A stretch of 64,000 nucleotides of DNA from Martinezella tropici (lineage in GTDB: Bacteria > Pseudomonadota > Alphaproteobacteria > Rhizobiales > Rhizobiaceae). The stretch spans positions 62,001-126,000 of the forward strand of contig JUHI01000018.1 in assembly GCA_000799755.1 (NCBI GenBank), read 5' to 3'. A program made the position numbers and the translations under genes. Numbering within the stretch: the stretch's first letter is position 1; each line of letters starts with the position of its first letter. Shown here piece by piece: positions 11,982-20,222 of this stretch. Under the pieces are notes generated by a model. That model was not told the DNA's origin. It made no database searches and saw only the letters and a program-made list of their open reading frames with translations.

Positions 11982-13040
11982 TTAGCTTTTCGGCGCCGCC
12001 GTACTGCCGCGCACGACCAGCGTGACGCCGATCATCTTGCGTTCGGCCGGCACGGCATCATGAAGAACGGCCTGCACCGCGCACCGCGCGATCTCGGCAA
12101 AGGGCTGCGCCATCGTCGTCAGTCCCGGCTCCACCATGCCGCCTTCCGGCACGCCATCGAAGCCGATGACGGAGATGTCTTGCGGCACCGAAAGGCCCCG
12201 CGCCCGCAGCCAGTTGATCGTCAGCAAGGCGATATTGTCCGACATGGCGAGGATCGCGGTCGGTGGTTCTAGCGCAGAAAACAGGTAGTCGAGCCCGGCT
12301 TCGACGCTCGGCTTGTCGTTGATCGTCTCATAGATCGGTACGTCTTCGCGCCGAATCCCGAAGGCCTCCAGCGCCTGCCAGTAGCCGAGCGCGCGATCGC
12401 GCGAGGTGGAATAGATCGCCCGGTCGATGTCGCTGATGCCGACCGGCCCGAGATGGTCATCGGAGAGTTCGGTCGCAAGCACGGCAAAATGTCGATGGCC
12501 CAATTCCGCCAGATGCCGGGCCGCGACCGCGGCGCCTCCGAGATTGTCGACACTGATCGAAGGGATCGACGCATCCTCGTCGTTCAACGCAAGCGCAATG
12601 AAAGGCAGTTGCCGCTCGCGCGTGAGATGAACCAGCTTTTCGCCGCCTTCGACGCAGAGCAGGATGAAGCCATCCACCAGCGCGCTCTTGATATTCCAGT
12701 CCAGTTTTTGCCGGTCCTTGGCCGAAACCAACGCCAGGCCGGTGCCGCTCGCGTCGCAGACCTGGGAAATGGCCGCCAGCAGCGCCCTTGCCCAGGGATC
12801 GTCGAAGAAATAGGCGAGCGGCTCGACTGCGGCGACGCCGATGGCATTGACCTTTCCGGCCCGCAACAGGCGCCCCGTCAGGCTCGGCCCCGCATAGCCG
12901 AGCCGCTTCGCCGTCTCCAGCACATGCGCGCGCACCTCATCGCGCACCACGTCTGGCCGGCTGAAGACGTTGGAAGCAGTTCCCTGCGATACGCCCGCCG
13001 CCTTGGCGACATCCGCGAGCCTGATCGTGCCCTTGGCCAA
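11982..13040 (-). CDS. LacI family transcriptional regulator
   Basis: DNA-binding repressor with a periplasmic-binding-protein-like sensor domain. The helix-turn-helix begins at once (IRLADVAKAAGVSQGTASNVFSR), with the hinge near residue 50 and the sugar-binding-type domain after it; 352 residues is standard. The start is a TTG at 13040, placed 5 bases after GGAGG. The in-frame ATG at 13193 would add 51 residues never seen before a LacI helix-turn-helix and would run across the operators. Three copies of a TTGAATCGATTCAA-type palindrome lie upstream, so autoregulation is likely. No sugar transport or catabolic operon is next to it. Confidence 0.88.
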   Translation of the reverse strand: MAKGTIRLADVAKAAGVSQGTASNVFSRPDVVRDEVRAHVLETAKRLGYAGPSLTGRLLRAGKVNAIGVAAVEPLAYFFDDPWARALLAAISQVCDASGTGLALVSAKDRQKLDWNIKSALVDGFILLCVEGGEKLVHLTRERQLPFIALALNDEDASIPSISVDNLGGAAVAARHLAELGHRHFAVLATELSDDHLGPVGISDIDRAIYSTSRDRALGYWQALEAFGIRREDVPIYETINDKPSVEAGLDYLFSALEPPTAILAMSDNIALLTINWLRARGLSVPQDISVIGFDGVPEGGMVEPGLTTMAQPFAEIARCAVQAVLHDAVPAERKMIGVTLVVRGSTAAPKS

Positions 13041-13080
13041 TGAATCCTCCGTATGCTTCCGGCGGATACTAGCAATGAAG

Positions 13081-13094
13081 TTGTATCGGTTCAA
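13081..13094. promoter_or_regulatory. LacI-type operator copy 1 (imperfect)
   Basis: TTGTATCGGTTCAA is an imperfect match to the palindrome TTGAATCGATTCAA. It lies 41 bases upstream of the TTG start of the LacI gene. It is the weakest of three copies in the gap. Confidence 0.6.
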
Positions 13095-13127
13095 TTCTTC
13101 TTGACACTTGGCGTTCGGAGCGTACGA

Positions 13128-13141
13128 TTGAACCGATTCAA
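13128..13141. promoter_or_regulatory. LacI-type operator copy 2
   Basis: TTGAACCGATTCAA differs from the perfect palindrome at one position. Its centre is 47 bases from copy 1 and 34 bases from copy 3. Confidence 0.7.
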
Positions 13142-13160
13142 GAAAACAATCCGAACTGAA

Positions 13161-13176
13161 TTTGAATCGATTCAAA
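13161..13176. promoter_or_regulatory. LacI-type operator copy 3 (perfect palindrome)
   Basis: TTTGAATCGATTCAAA is a perfect 16-base palindrome with the central CG typical of LacI-family operators. It sits 16 bases before the start of the small unknown gene at 13193, so a bound repressor would block that promoter or its early transcript. Confidence 0.75.
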
Positions 13177-13192
13177 ATGGAAAAACCAGGCA

Positions 13193-13483
13193 ATGCTGAC
13201 CAATCATTTCTTCAAGGATCTCTATGATGAACGATGGGGCGATCCCCATAATCCGAATGCCGTCGATCCGCCATTGCCCGAACATGAGGACAACGCTGGA
13301 GGACGGAGCGTGCTGGGCTGGCTGGCCGGGCTCTTCCCACGCCGAAAGCGCCCGTCGGCCTGGTCCTTCACGATACCGTGCGAGACATCGGACACCGAAA
13401 GCGAAATCCGCTTGAGGCGCCGCGACGGGTTCGAAGACCCGAAGTTCTTCGCTCTCGCCAAGGCGCTGTCGCGAAATTGCTAA
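13193..13483 (+). CDS. Small protein of unknown function next to LacI operators
   Basis: A 96-residue frame of no recognised family. The protein has an acidic, Pro-rich N-terminal half (DPHNPNAVDPPLPEHEDN), a short WLAGLFPRRKRP segment and a mixed C-terminus. It has no signal peptide and no obvious membrane span. It is transcribed divergently from the LacI gene with the perfect operator just upstream, which is the best evidence that it is expressed. The ribosome-binding site is weak (CCAGG). It may be a real small gene or the remnant of a larger LacI target. Confidence 0.45.
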   Translation: MLTNHFFKDLYDERWGDPHNPNAVDPPLPEHEDNAGGRSVLGWLAGLFPRRKRPSAWSFTIPCETSDTESEIRLRRRDGFEDPKFFALAKALSRNC

Positions 13484-13500
13484 AGCAACGCTGCTATGCC

Positions 13501-14229
13501 TCAGAAATTTTCCTTATAGGGCCGGAGATCGAGCTCCTGCGTCCAGGCCGAAGGATGCTGGCGATGAATATGCCAGTAGCTCTCGGCGATAGCGTCGATA
13601 TTCAGTAACCCATCAGTATCGACATCCGGTCGGCGCGAACGCAGCCGCTCACCGTCGATGCCGCCATCGATAATGGTATGGGCGACATGCAGGCCGAGCG
13701 GACCGAACTCGCGCGCCATGCTCTGGCTGATCATCCGAAGGCCGGCCTTGGCGGCGGCGAATTGCGCAAACCCCGCCTTGCCGCGCAGGCTGGCGGACGC
13801 CCCGGTGAAGATCACGGTGCCGCGGCCGAGCGGCGCCAGATGACGTGCCGCCTCGCGGCCGACGAGGAAGCCGCCGAAGCAGCAGACGCGCCAGAATTCC
13901 TCGAACTGCGCCGCGGTGACAGCACGAAAGCCGATCTGGCGATTGATGCCGGCATTGAAGACGATGAGATCGGGCGGGGCGATATCCTCCCGATCGGTAA
14001 AGGCATGCTCGAACAGCCGGATGACCGCAGCTTCGTCGGTCGCATCGGTTTCGATAGCCTCGGCGCTGCCGCCAGACGCCTGGATGGCAGCAGCTACCTG
14101 GTCGATTTTCGCGGCCGTCCGGCCGGCAATGACGACATGATAGCCCTTGTCCGCGAGAAGTCGGCAGAGCGCCGCCCCCAGACCCTGTTCGGCACCCACT
14201 CCGACGATGATGGCGCTTGGCGTGCTCAT
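13501..14229 (-). CDS. SDR family oxidoreductase with Phe in place of the catalytic Tyr
   Basis: Short-chain dehydrogenase/reductase fold, 242 residues. The cofactor loop is GVGAEQGLG (residues 10-18) and the NAG motif is at 92-94. The Ser region is FTGASAS (141-147). The place of the YxxxK motif reads F157-A-A-A-K161, so the proton-donating Tyr is Phe. I recall a subgroup of SDRs in Pseudomonas and rhizobia with the same change, so it may be a family trait rather than decay. The start overlaps the stop of the ene-reductase gene (ATGA), so the two are co-translated. Confidence 0.82.
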   Translation of the reverse strand: MSTPSAIIVGVGAEQGLGAALCRLLADKGYHVVIAGRTAAKIDQVAAAIQASGGSAEAIETDATDEAAVIRLFEHAFTDREDIAPPDLIVFNAGINRQIGFRAVTAAQFEEFWRVCCFGGFLVGREAARHLAPLGRGTVIFTGASASLRGKAGFAQFAAAKAGLRMISQSMAREFGPLGLHVAHTIIDGGIDGERLRSRRPDVDTDGLLNIDAIAESYWHIHRQHPSAWTQELDLRPYKENF

Positions 14230-15347
14230 TCGGCGGCCTCCCTGGCATCAAGCGACGGATAGTCGGTGTAGCCTTCGGCGCCGCCGCCATAGAAGGTCGG
14301 GCGATGATAGGGATTGAGAGGCGCGCGCCGGCGAATGCGCTCCGGCAGATCGGAGTTGGCGATGAACAACCGGCCGAAGGCAATGGCGTCGGCATGGCCG
14401 GCGGCAAGTGTCGCCTCGGCTGTATCGGGCCGGAAATTGCCGGCGGCGATCAGCGTGCCGGACCAGGCGGGCCGGAAGAGTTCCGCGGCTGAAGGCACGT
14501 TCTTGTGGTCGACTTCGGCCTGGCCGGCGCCGCTGGCACGCGGCTCGATCAGATGCAGATAGGCGAGGTGCAGTCGGTCCAGCTCGCGAATGACATGACC
14601 ATAGAGGCGCAAGGGATCGTCCTCGCCGCTGTCATTGGCGATGCCGAAGGGCGAGAGGCGGACGCCGACGCGATCCGAACCCCAGACCTCGGAAACCGCC
14701 TCGACCACTTCCAGCAGCAACCGCGTGCGGTTGTCGATCGAGCCGCCATATTGGTCGGTGCGCTGGTTGGTGCGCGCCTGCAGGAACTGCTCAATCAGAT
14801 AGCCGTTGGCGCCGTGGATTTCGACGCCGTCAAAACCGGCCTGCTTGGCGTTGGCGGCGGCCTGGGCATAGATATCGATCAAAAGCGGCATCAGGTCGAT
14901 GTCGATCGCCTGCGGCGTCTCGAAGGGCACGCGTTCGAAGGAGGCGGTAAAGGCATCACCCTTGGCGGCGATGGCGGAAGGGGCAATCGGCGGCGCGCCG
15001 CCGGGCTGGTGCGAGGAGTGCGAAATGCGGCCGACATGCCAGAGCTGCAGGAAGATCCTGCCGCCCTTGCAATGAACAGCTTCGGTTACCGCTTTCCAGC
15101 CGGCGATCTGTTCGGCGGTGTGAATGCCAGGCGTTGCCGGCATGCCCTGTCCGGCGCGGGAAATCTGCGAGCCTTCGGAAATGATGAGCCCGCCCTCGCT
15201 GGCGCGCTGGGCGTAATATTCGGCATTCAGCGCGGAAGGCACGTTGCCCGGCTGGCTTGCGCGCATGCGGGTCAAAGGCGCCATGACGATGCGATGCGCA
15301 AGCTCGTAGGGGCCGACGGAAAGCGGCGAAAACAAAGTGGCTGTCAT
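14226..15347 (-). CDS. nemA: Old Yellow Enzyme family ene-reductase
   Basis: FMN-dependent NAD(P)H:flavin oxidoreductase that reduces activated C=C bonds in enals, N-ethylmaleimide or nitrate esters. The 373 residues form a TIM barrel. Visible signatures are the N-terminal LSPLSVGPYELAHRIVMAPLTR, QLWHVGR, and HGANGYLIEQFL with the substrate-anchoring His/Asn pair, then the C-terminal PERIRRRAPLNPYHRPTFYGG. CAGGAG lies 6 bases before the ATG. It is the first gene of a pair with the SDR. A palindrome-rich sequence upstream (15424-15450) suggests a dimeric repressor, but no regulator of the NemR type is adjacent. Confidence 0.88.
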   Translation of the reverse strand: MTATLFSPLSVGPYELAHRIVMAPLTRMRASQPGNVPSALNAEYYAQRASEGGLIISEGSQISRAGQGMPATPGIHTAEQIAGWKAVTEAVHCKGGRIFLQLWHVGRISHSSHQPGGAPPIAPSAIAAKGDAFTASFERVPFETPQAIDIDLMPLLIDIYAQAAANAKQAGFDGVEIHGANGYLIEQFLQARTNQRTDQYGGSIDNRTRLLLEVVEAVSEVWGSDRVGVRLSPFGIANDSGEDDPLRLYGHVIRELDRLHLAYLHLIEPRASGAGQAEVDHKNVPSAAELFRPAWSGTLIAAGNFRPDTAEATLAAGHADAIAFGRLFIANSDLPERIRRRAPLNPYHRPTFYGGGAEGYTDYPSLDAREAAE

Positions 15348-15423
15348 AAAATTCTCCTGCCTGGAGCCAAAGTGCTCCCCGGGGCGGAAGGGCCTGTCAG
15401 CGGCGATTCGGTCTCGGGAGTTC

Positions 15424-15450
15424 GAATAAGATGATGGTCATCATTTATTC
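15424..15450. promoter_or_regulatory. Inverted repeat upstream of the ene-reductase
   Basis: The core ATGATG-GT-CATCAT (15431-15444) is a perfect palindrome. It extends to GAATAA and TTATTC on the outside once a single extra G on the left is skipped. It lies between the ene-reductase start and the convergently placed hydrolase end, and is a plausible operator for a TetR-like repressor encoded elsewhere. Confidence 0.5.
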
Positions 15451-15482
15451 CAACAATCGGACGTGCGCAACCGAATCTCGTA

Positions 15483-16289
15483 TCAGGCCGGAATGGTTGC
15501 GAGAAAGCCAAGCAAGGCGGCGTTGAACTGCGCCGGACGCTGCAGCGGCGCGAAATGGCTGACGCCGGGCAGCAAGATCAGCTTTGCGCCGGGAATGTGC
15601 CGCGCGAGATAATCCGCATGTTCGCGCTTGATGAATTCGTCATGCTCACTTTGGACAATCGCGACCGGCACGTTGATCTCGCCGAGATCGGCAACGGTGT
15701 AGTTCGGCTCCGTCCGCTGCATCAGGCCGACAGCCTCGACGAAGGCATCGAACTGGTCCGGCGTGGCCGAAAGGGCCGCATAATCCTTCGTATGACGGGA
15801 GAAGCAGCGCTCGATGATCGGCGTCGCCACGAACTCCTTCGTGCCGCTCGGGTCCATGTTGCAGGCAAAGAAGAAGACGCCGGAAACGCGCTCCGGATGG
15901 GTTTTTCCAAGCACCATGCCGATGCAGGCGCCGTCGCTCCATCCGGCTATGGCGGCCTTGTCGATCTTCAGCCTGTCCATGACGGCGAGAACGTCCGAGG
16001 CCATAAGCTCGTAGGTATAGGGCCGCTCGTCCCGCGTGCTGCGCCCATGGCCGCGGCTGTCGATGACGATGACCTGATGGCCGGCATCGATCAGGGGGGT
16101 GATCTGATAGCCCCAATTTCCGCTGTTTCCGAGCCCGCCATGCAGGAGGATCACCGGAGCGCCGTTGCCATAGGAGGCATACCAGATGCGGGCACCATCA
16201 TGATCGACATGGCCCTCCACTTCGGTATGTGGCAGGGGCGCGGCCCCTTCGGCTTCAAAGCGATGAAGTTCGTCGTCGTGAAATTCCAT
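15483..16289 (-). CDS. Alpha/beta hydrolase
   Basis: Alpha/beta-hydrolase-fold enzyme of about 268 residues, similar in form to epoxide hydrolase/haloperoxidase-like esterases. The oxyanion region is LLHGGLGN, the nucleophile elbow is GWSDG (Ser), and the catalytic His is in GVSHFAP. The substrate is not predictable. The start at 16289 is chosen because GGGAGG precedes it by a few bases; the open frame to 16349 has no such signal. It lies on the same strand as the LysR gene upstream. Confidence 0.82.
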   Translation of the reverse strand: MEFHDDELHRFEAEGAAPLPHTEVEGHVDHDGARIWYASYGNGAPVILLHGGLGNSGNWGYQITPLIDAGHQVIVIDSRGHGRSTRDERPYTYELMASDVLAVMDRLKIDKAAIAGWSDGACIGMVLGKTHPERVSGVFFFACNMDPSGTKEFVATPIIERCFSRHTKDYAALSATPDQFDAFVEAVGLMQRTEPNYTVADLGEINVPVAIVQSEHDEFIKREHADYLARHIPGAKLILLPGVSHFAPLQRPAQFNAALLGFLATIPA

Positions 16290-16373
16290 ACCTACCTCCC
16301 ATTGCGCCGCCTCCGCCCGACAGCCATCTTCCAAGACTAGTCGATCCAAATTCGCGTTTTCAACAGGCAGTGG

Positions 16374-17255
16374 TCATTTCGTTGCCAGATGCTCGAAAAG
16401 ATCGCGCGCCGGGGTCGGCAGCTCTTCAAGGGAACGCGAGCAGACCGAAAGCCGGCGCGTGGCCCAGCTGTCTGTCAGGCGCAGGGCCGCGATTTTCGCG
16501 GACCGGCTGCAACGACGCGCCGCCGTCTCCGGCACGATGCCGAGACCTATGCCCTGGCCGGCCATATCGCAGATGCTCTCGAATGTCCGCATCCGCACCC
16601 GCATCTTCAGCCGTACGCCGAGCCGGGAGGCTTGCGCATCGATATGATCTTGCAACGCGCCGCCGGCTAGTCCGATAAAATGCTCATGCAGGATATGAGT
16701 GAAGGCGATCTGCCTTGCTGCTGCAAGCGCGTGATCGCGAGGCATCACCACCACCAGACGATCAATCGCGAAGGGCCGCAATATCAGGCCCGACGTGTCG
16801 ACGGCGTCCGATAGGATGCCGATCTCGGCCAGTCCGGACGAAACCGCGCGCGCAATCTCGATGCTCTGGCGTTCCTTGAGATCGATATCGGTTCGCGGAT
16901 GTTTTCCCATCCACTCGGCAAGGCGCGGCGGCAGATATTCGGCAATCGCGGCGGTATTGGCGAGAAGCCGGATCGTCGCCCTGAGGCCGCTTGCATGTTC
17001 GCCAAGTTCGCCACGCATCTGTGTCAGCTGCCGCTGGATCAGCCGGGCATGATGCGCCAGTGCCTCGCCAGCGGGCGTCGGGCTCACGCCGCGCCGGCCG
17101 CGTTCCAGAAGCTGCACGCCGCCATTCGTCTCCATGTCGCGCAACCGTTCGCTGGCGGCCGGCAGCGAAAGCCCGACATCGGCGGCTCCATGGGTGATGC
17201 TGCCGGCATCGACGACGGCAAGGAAAAGACGAAGGTCTGTCAGGTCGAAGCGCAT
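16374..17255 (-). CDS. LysR family transcriptional regulator
   Basis: DNA-binding regulator, 293 residues. The N-terminal winged helix-turn-helix is standard (LRLFLAVVDAGSITHGAADVGLSLPAASERL), and a co-inducer domain follows. It is divergent from the TauE/SafE gene across a 98-base gap that carries a 23-base inverted repeat. That gene is therefore the most likely target, in the usual LysR arrangement. Confidence 0.9.
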   Translation of the reverse strand: MRFDLTDLRLFLAVVDAGSITHGAADVGLSLPAASERLRDMETNGGVQLLERGRRGVSPTPAGEALAHHARLIQRQLTQMRGELGEHASGLRATIRLLANTAAIAEYLPPRLAEWMGKHPRTDIDLKERQSIEIARAVSSGLAEIGILSDAVDTSGLILRPFAIDRLVVVMPRDHALAAARQIAFTHILHEHFIGLAGGALQDHIDAQASRLGVRLKMRVRMRTFESICDMAGQGIGLGIVPETAARRCSRSAKIAALRLTDSWATRRLSVCSRSLEELPTPARDLFEHLATK

Positions 17256-17278
17256 AAGGTGGAGATTAACGCATATCC

Positions 17279-17301
17279 AGCCTTCGGTATAGCCGAAGGC
17301 T
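17279..17301. promoter_or_regulatory. LysR-type operator between lysR and tauE-like genes
   Basis: AGCCTTCGG-TATAG-CCGAAGGCT has perfect 9-base arms around a 5-base centre. Inside it lies the T-N11-A core expected of LysR-family sites. It is 24 bases upstream of the regulator start and about 50 bases upstream of the exporter start. Confidence 0.72.
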
Positions 17302-17353
17302 CTCTTCGTATGATCCGCATTGTGCCCGACCTCCGATTTGCTAGGAGAAGGGC

Positions 17354-18103
17354 ATGATGGATCATTCTATATGGCTTGTCGCGGCGATCTCCGCGACCTT
17401 TTTCGTCGCCGGCATGGTCAAGGGCGTGACCGGCATGGGCCTGCCGACCGTGGCGATGGGCGTCCTGGGTGCCCTGATCTCTCCGCTCACGGCTGCCAGC
17501 CTGCTGATCGTCCCCTCCTTCGTGACGAATGTCTGGCAGCTGCTGGCCGGTCCCCGCTTTGGCGCGCTTGCCCGCCGCTTCCTTCTGCTGGCGCTTGCCG
17601 TGATCGTTGGAACTTTCGCCGGCTCATATTTTCTTGCCGCCGGCGACACGTTGGTGACGACGGCAGCGCTGGGTGCTGCGCTCGTCGTCTATGCGGGCCA
17701 CGCTCTGCTCGCCCGCCAGCTTCGTGTGCCGGCAAGGTTGGAGCCGCTGCTGTCGCCGATCATCGGCCTGATGACCGGCGTGCTCACCGGTGCCACAGGC
17801 GTCTTCGTCGTGCCGGCGGTGCCATACCTGCAGGCGCTCGGACTGGAGAAGGAAGAGTTGATCCAGGCGCTCGGCCTCTCCTTCACCATCTCCACCGTGG
17901 CGCTTGCCGGAGCGCTCGCCTGGCAGGGTGCCTTTCGCATCGACAATCTCGCGCTGTCGGTTCTCGCGATCGTCCCGGCGCTTGCCGGCATGTGGGCAGG
18001 GCAGATCGTCCGCAATCGCGTCAGCCCGGCCACCTTCCGCCGCTGGTTCCTGATCTGCCTGTTGGTGCTCGGCGCCGAGATGATCATCAAAGCCGCATTC
18101 TGA
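17354..18103 (+). CDS. TauE/SafE family sulfite/anion exporter
   Basis: Inner-membrane protein of the TauE/SafE (DUF81) family, thought to export sulfite or sulfonated organic anions. The 249 residues hold about eight hydrophobic helices in two repeated halves, with the Gly-rich motifs GMVKGVTGMGLPT in the first half and MTGVLTGATGVFVVP in the second. AGGAGAAGGG lies just before the ATG. It is divergent from the LysR gene. The substrate is not defined by sequence. Confidence 0.87.
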   Translation: MMDHSIWLVAAISATFFVAGMVKGVTGMGLPTVAMGVLGALISPLTAASLLIVPSFVTNVWQLLAGPRFGALARRFLLLALAVIVGTFAGSYFLAAGDTLVTTAALGAALVVYAGHALLARQLRVPARLEPLLSPIIGLMTGVLTGATGVFVVPAVPYLQALGLEKEELIQALGLSFTISTVALAGALAWQGAFRIDNLALSVLAIVPALAGMWAGQIVRNRVSPATFRRWFLICLLVLGAEMIIKAAF

Positions 18104-18174
18104 GGTAGTTCAATGTTTCCCGGGGCATCCCCATATGCTTCAGGATTTGTTTCAAGGTGGGGCGAGATTGATCG

Positions 18175-18759
18175 ATGGAAAAAGAGCAGCAGAAGCTATC
18201 CGATCGCCATCCGCAGGCCGATGCACTGCTCGTTGTCGACATGCAGAATGCCTTCGTGGATGGCCCGGATGCGGTTCCTGGTCATACTATGTTGACGTCG
18301 ATGGTCGAGGCCCTGCTAGACAAGGCGCGATCGGCCTGGGCGCCGGTGATTTTCCTGCAGAACGACGGTCCGGCCGGCGCGCCGGATGAGCCGCTTCAGC
18401 CGGGATGGAAGCTTCATTTCCCGCCTCTGTCCGGTGAAGTGATCATCAGGAAGACGGAGGATGACGGCTTCGACGGCACCGATCTCGATGCTGTCTTGGC
18501 GGCGTTCGGCATCCATGAACTGGTCATCTGCGGCGTGCTTTCCGAGATGTGCGTTGCGGCGACGACGCGCGGAGCGCTTGAGCGTGGCTATGGCGTGCTG
18601 CTGCCGCATGATGCGCACGCCACCTATGATGTTCCGGCCGGGCCGGGCTCGCAGGGTGTGCCGGCGGCGATGGCGGCAAGAGCAGCCGAATGGTCGCTCG
18701 GCGACGAAATCAGGATTTGCGCTTCGGCCCGCGAGGTTCACTTCAGAAAGCGCCCCTAG
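18175..18759 (+). CDS. Isochorismatase-like cysteine hydrolase
   Basis: Cysteine hydrolase of the isochorismatase superfamily, 194 residues. The catalytic triad is visible as Asp22 (LLVVDMQNAF), Lys93 (IRKTEDDGF) and Cys126 (GVLSEMCVAAT). Members cleave amide or vinyl-ether bonds (nicotinamidase, ureidoacrylate and N-carbamoyl hydrolases); this one cannot be placed further. It lies 71 bases after the exporter gene on the same strand. Confidence 0.85.
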   Translation: MEKEQQKLSDRHPQADALLVVDMQNAFVDGPDAVPGHTMLTSMVEALLDKARSAWAPVIFLQNDGPAGAPDEPLQPGWKLHFPPLSGEVIIRKTEDDGFDGTDLDAVLAAFGIHELVICGVLSEMCVAATTRGALERGYGVLLPHDAHATYDVPAGPGSQGVPAAMAARAAEWSLGDEIRICASAREVHFRKRP

Positions 18760-18862
18760 CCGACGCCGTGCCTGTCCTGCCTCATGGCTCGATTTCCGTG
18801 TGGCGGCACATTCATCCGGTCGGCTCTTGAATGTTGTGTCGAATCGTAATAATTGAAGTTAC

Positions 18863-19312
18863 ATGAAAAGAGACAGCCGACTTTCCTCCGTCCTTCATGC
18901 GTTGCTCCATATGGCTGAGCAGGATGGGCCGCTGACTTCCGAAGTCCTGGCGCAATGCATGCGCACCAATCCCGTCGTCGTGCGCCGCACCATGGGGCTT
19001 TTGCGCGAGGTCGGGATCGTGCATTCCGCCAAGGGACATACCGGCGGCTGGACGATCGCGGCCGATCTCAAAACCGTCACGCTGCACCAGCTACACGAAG
19101 CGCTCGGCGAGCCTGCCGTCTTCGCCATCGGCAATCGCAACGAGACGCCGGAGTGCCTCGTCGAGCAATCGGTCAACTCCGTGCTCGACGAGGCCTTTGC
19201 GGAAGCCGAAGCGTTGCTGCTCAAGCGCTTCGAAAATGTCACGCTTGCCGATCTCGCCGCGGAATTCGCGCGGCGTCATGCGCATTGGCGCTCAGAAAGG
19301 ACCCTGTCATGA
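18863..19312 (+). CDS. Rrf2 family transcriptional regulator (YwnA-like)
   Basis: Winged-helix regulator of 149 residues. The N-terminal half carries the Rrf2 recognition region (LSSVLHALLHMAEQDGPLTSE ... VVVRRTMGLL). The three-Cys cluster that binds Fe-S in IscR/NsrR is absent: only isolated Cys residues are seen (near 32 and 94). It therefore resembles the YwnA-type redox or metabolite sensors. Its stop overlaps the start of the flavoprotein gene, so regulator and target form one operon. Confidence 0.85.
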   Translation: MKRDSRLSSVLHALLHMAEQDGPLTSEVLAQCMRTNPVVVRRTMGLLREVGIVHSAKGHTGGWTIAADLKTVTLHQLHEALGEPAVFAIGNRNETPECLVEQSVNSVLDEAFAEAEALLLKRFENVTLADLAAEFARRHAHWRSERTLS

Positions 19313-20190
19313 CCCATGACGTCATCGTCATCGGGGGCAGCTACGCCGGAATGGCAGCCGCCCTCCAGCTTCTCCGTGCCCGCCGCAAGGTGCTGGTCGT
19401 CGATGCCGGCAAGCGCCGCAATCGTTTCGCCGATGCCTCCCACGGTTTTCTGGGCCAGGATGGCGTCAATCCCGGCGAGATCGCCCGCAGGGCGAAAGAG
19501 CAGCTTGCGGCCTATCCGACGCTGACCTGGATCGAGGAGACTGCCGAGCAGGCCGAGGGCCGAAAGGATGCCTTTGTCGTTACTGCGGCCGACGGTGTTC
19601 GCCACGACGGCCGGCGCCTTCTCTTCGCGACCGGCGTTTCCGATACCTTGCCCGAGATCGAGGGTCTTGGCGAACGCTGGGGCAAAAACATCTTCCATTG
19701 CCCTTATTGCCATGGCTATGAGCTTGATCAGGGCCGTATCGGCTGTATCGCTACCGGGCCGATGTCGCTGCATCAGGCGCAACTGCTGCCGGAATGGGGA
19801 GAGGTGACGCTGTTCCTCAATGGCGCCTTCGCCCCGGATGCGGAACAGCGCGCGGATCTCGCCGCACGCGGCGTGACGATTGAGGAAACACTGGTCGCCA
19901 GATTGGAAGGGGAGGCCGACGTGCGCCTTGCCGACGGGCGGTTGCTGCAATTTGCCGGGCTTTTCACCGCAACACGCGTGTCGCCCTCAAGCCGGATTGC
20001 CGAGCAGCTCGGCTGCGCAATCGAAGAAACGCTGTTCGGCACGCAGATCCAGACCGATGCCATGAAGGAAACTACAGTGCCCGGCGCTTTTGCCTGTGGC
20101 GATGCTGCCCGCATTCCGCATTCGGTGTCGCTGGCCGTCGGTGACGGCGCCTGGGCCGGCGCACAGTTGCATCGGTCGCTGGTCTTTTGA
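19309..20190 (+). CDS. Thioredoxin-reductase-like NAD(P)/FAD oxidoreductase
   Basis: Flavoprotein of 293 residues built like low-molecular-weight thioredoxin reductase. The FAD-binding motif is GGSYAG (9-14), the redox-active pair is Cys131-Pro-Tyr-Cys134 in HCPYCHGYE, and the C-terminal FAD-binding region is GAFACGDAA. True thioredoxin reductases have CATC, so this belongs to the divergent CPYC group often found beside Rrf2 regulators. The start overlaps the upstream stop by four bases; the longer open frame is a shadow of that gene. The electron acceptor is unknown. Confidence 0.85.
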   Translation: MTHDVIVIGGSYAGMAAALQLLRARRKVLVVDAGKRRNRFADASHGFLGQDGVNPGEIARRAKEQLAAYPTLTWIEETAEQAEGRKDAFVVTAADGVRHDGRRLLFATGVSDTLPEIEGLGERWGKNIFHCPYCHGYELDQGRIGCIATGPMSLHQAQLLPEWGEVTLFLNGAFAPDAEQRADLAARGVTIEETLVARLEGEADVRLADGRLLQFAGLFTATRVSPSSRIAEQLGCAIEETLFGTQIQTDAMKETTVPGAFACGDAARIPHSVSLAVGDGAWAGAQLHRSLVF

Positions 20191-20222
20191 CGAGATGACT
20201 GCCGCGACAGACCCCGCCGCCT

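Noticed and set aside
13040..13193. Extended N-terminus of the LacI protein from the ATG at 13193
   Set aside because: The extra 51 residues would cross three operators and precede the helix-turn-helix. The TTG at 13040 has a GGAGG site.
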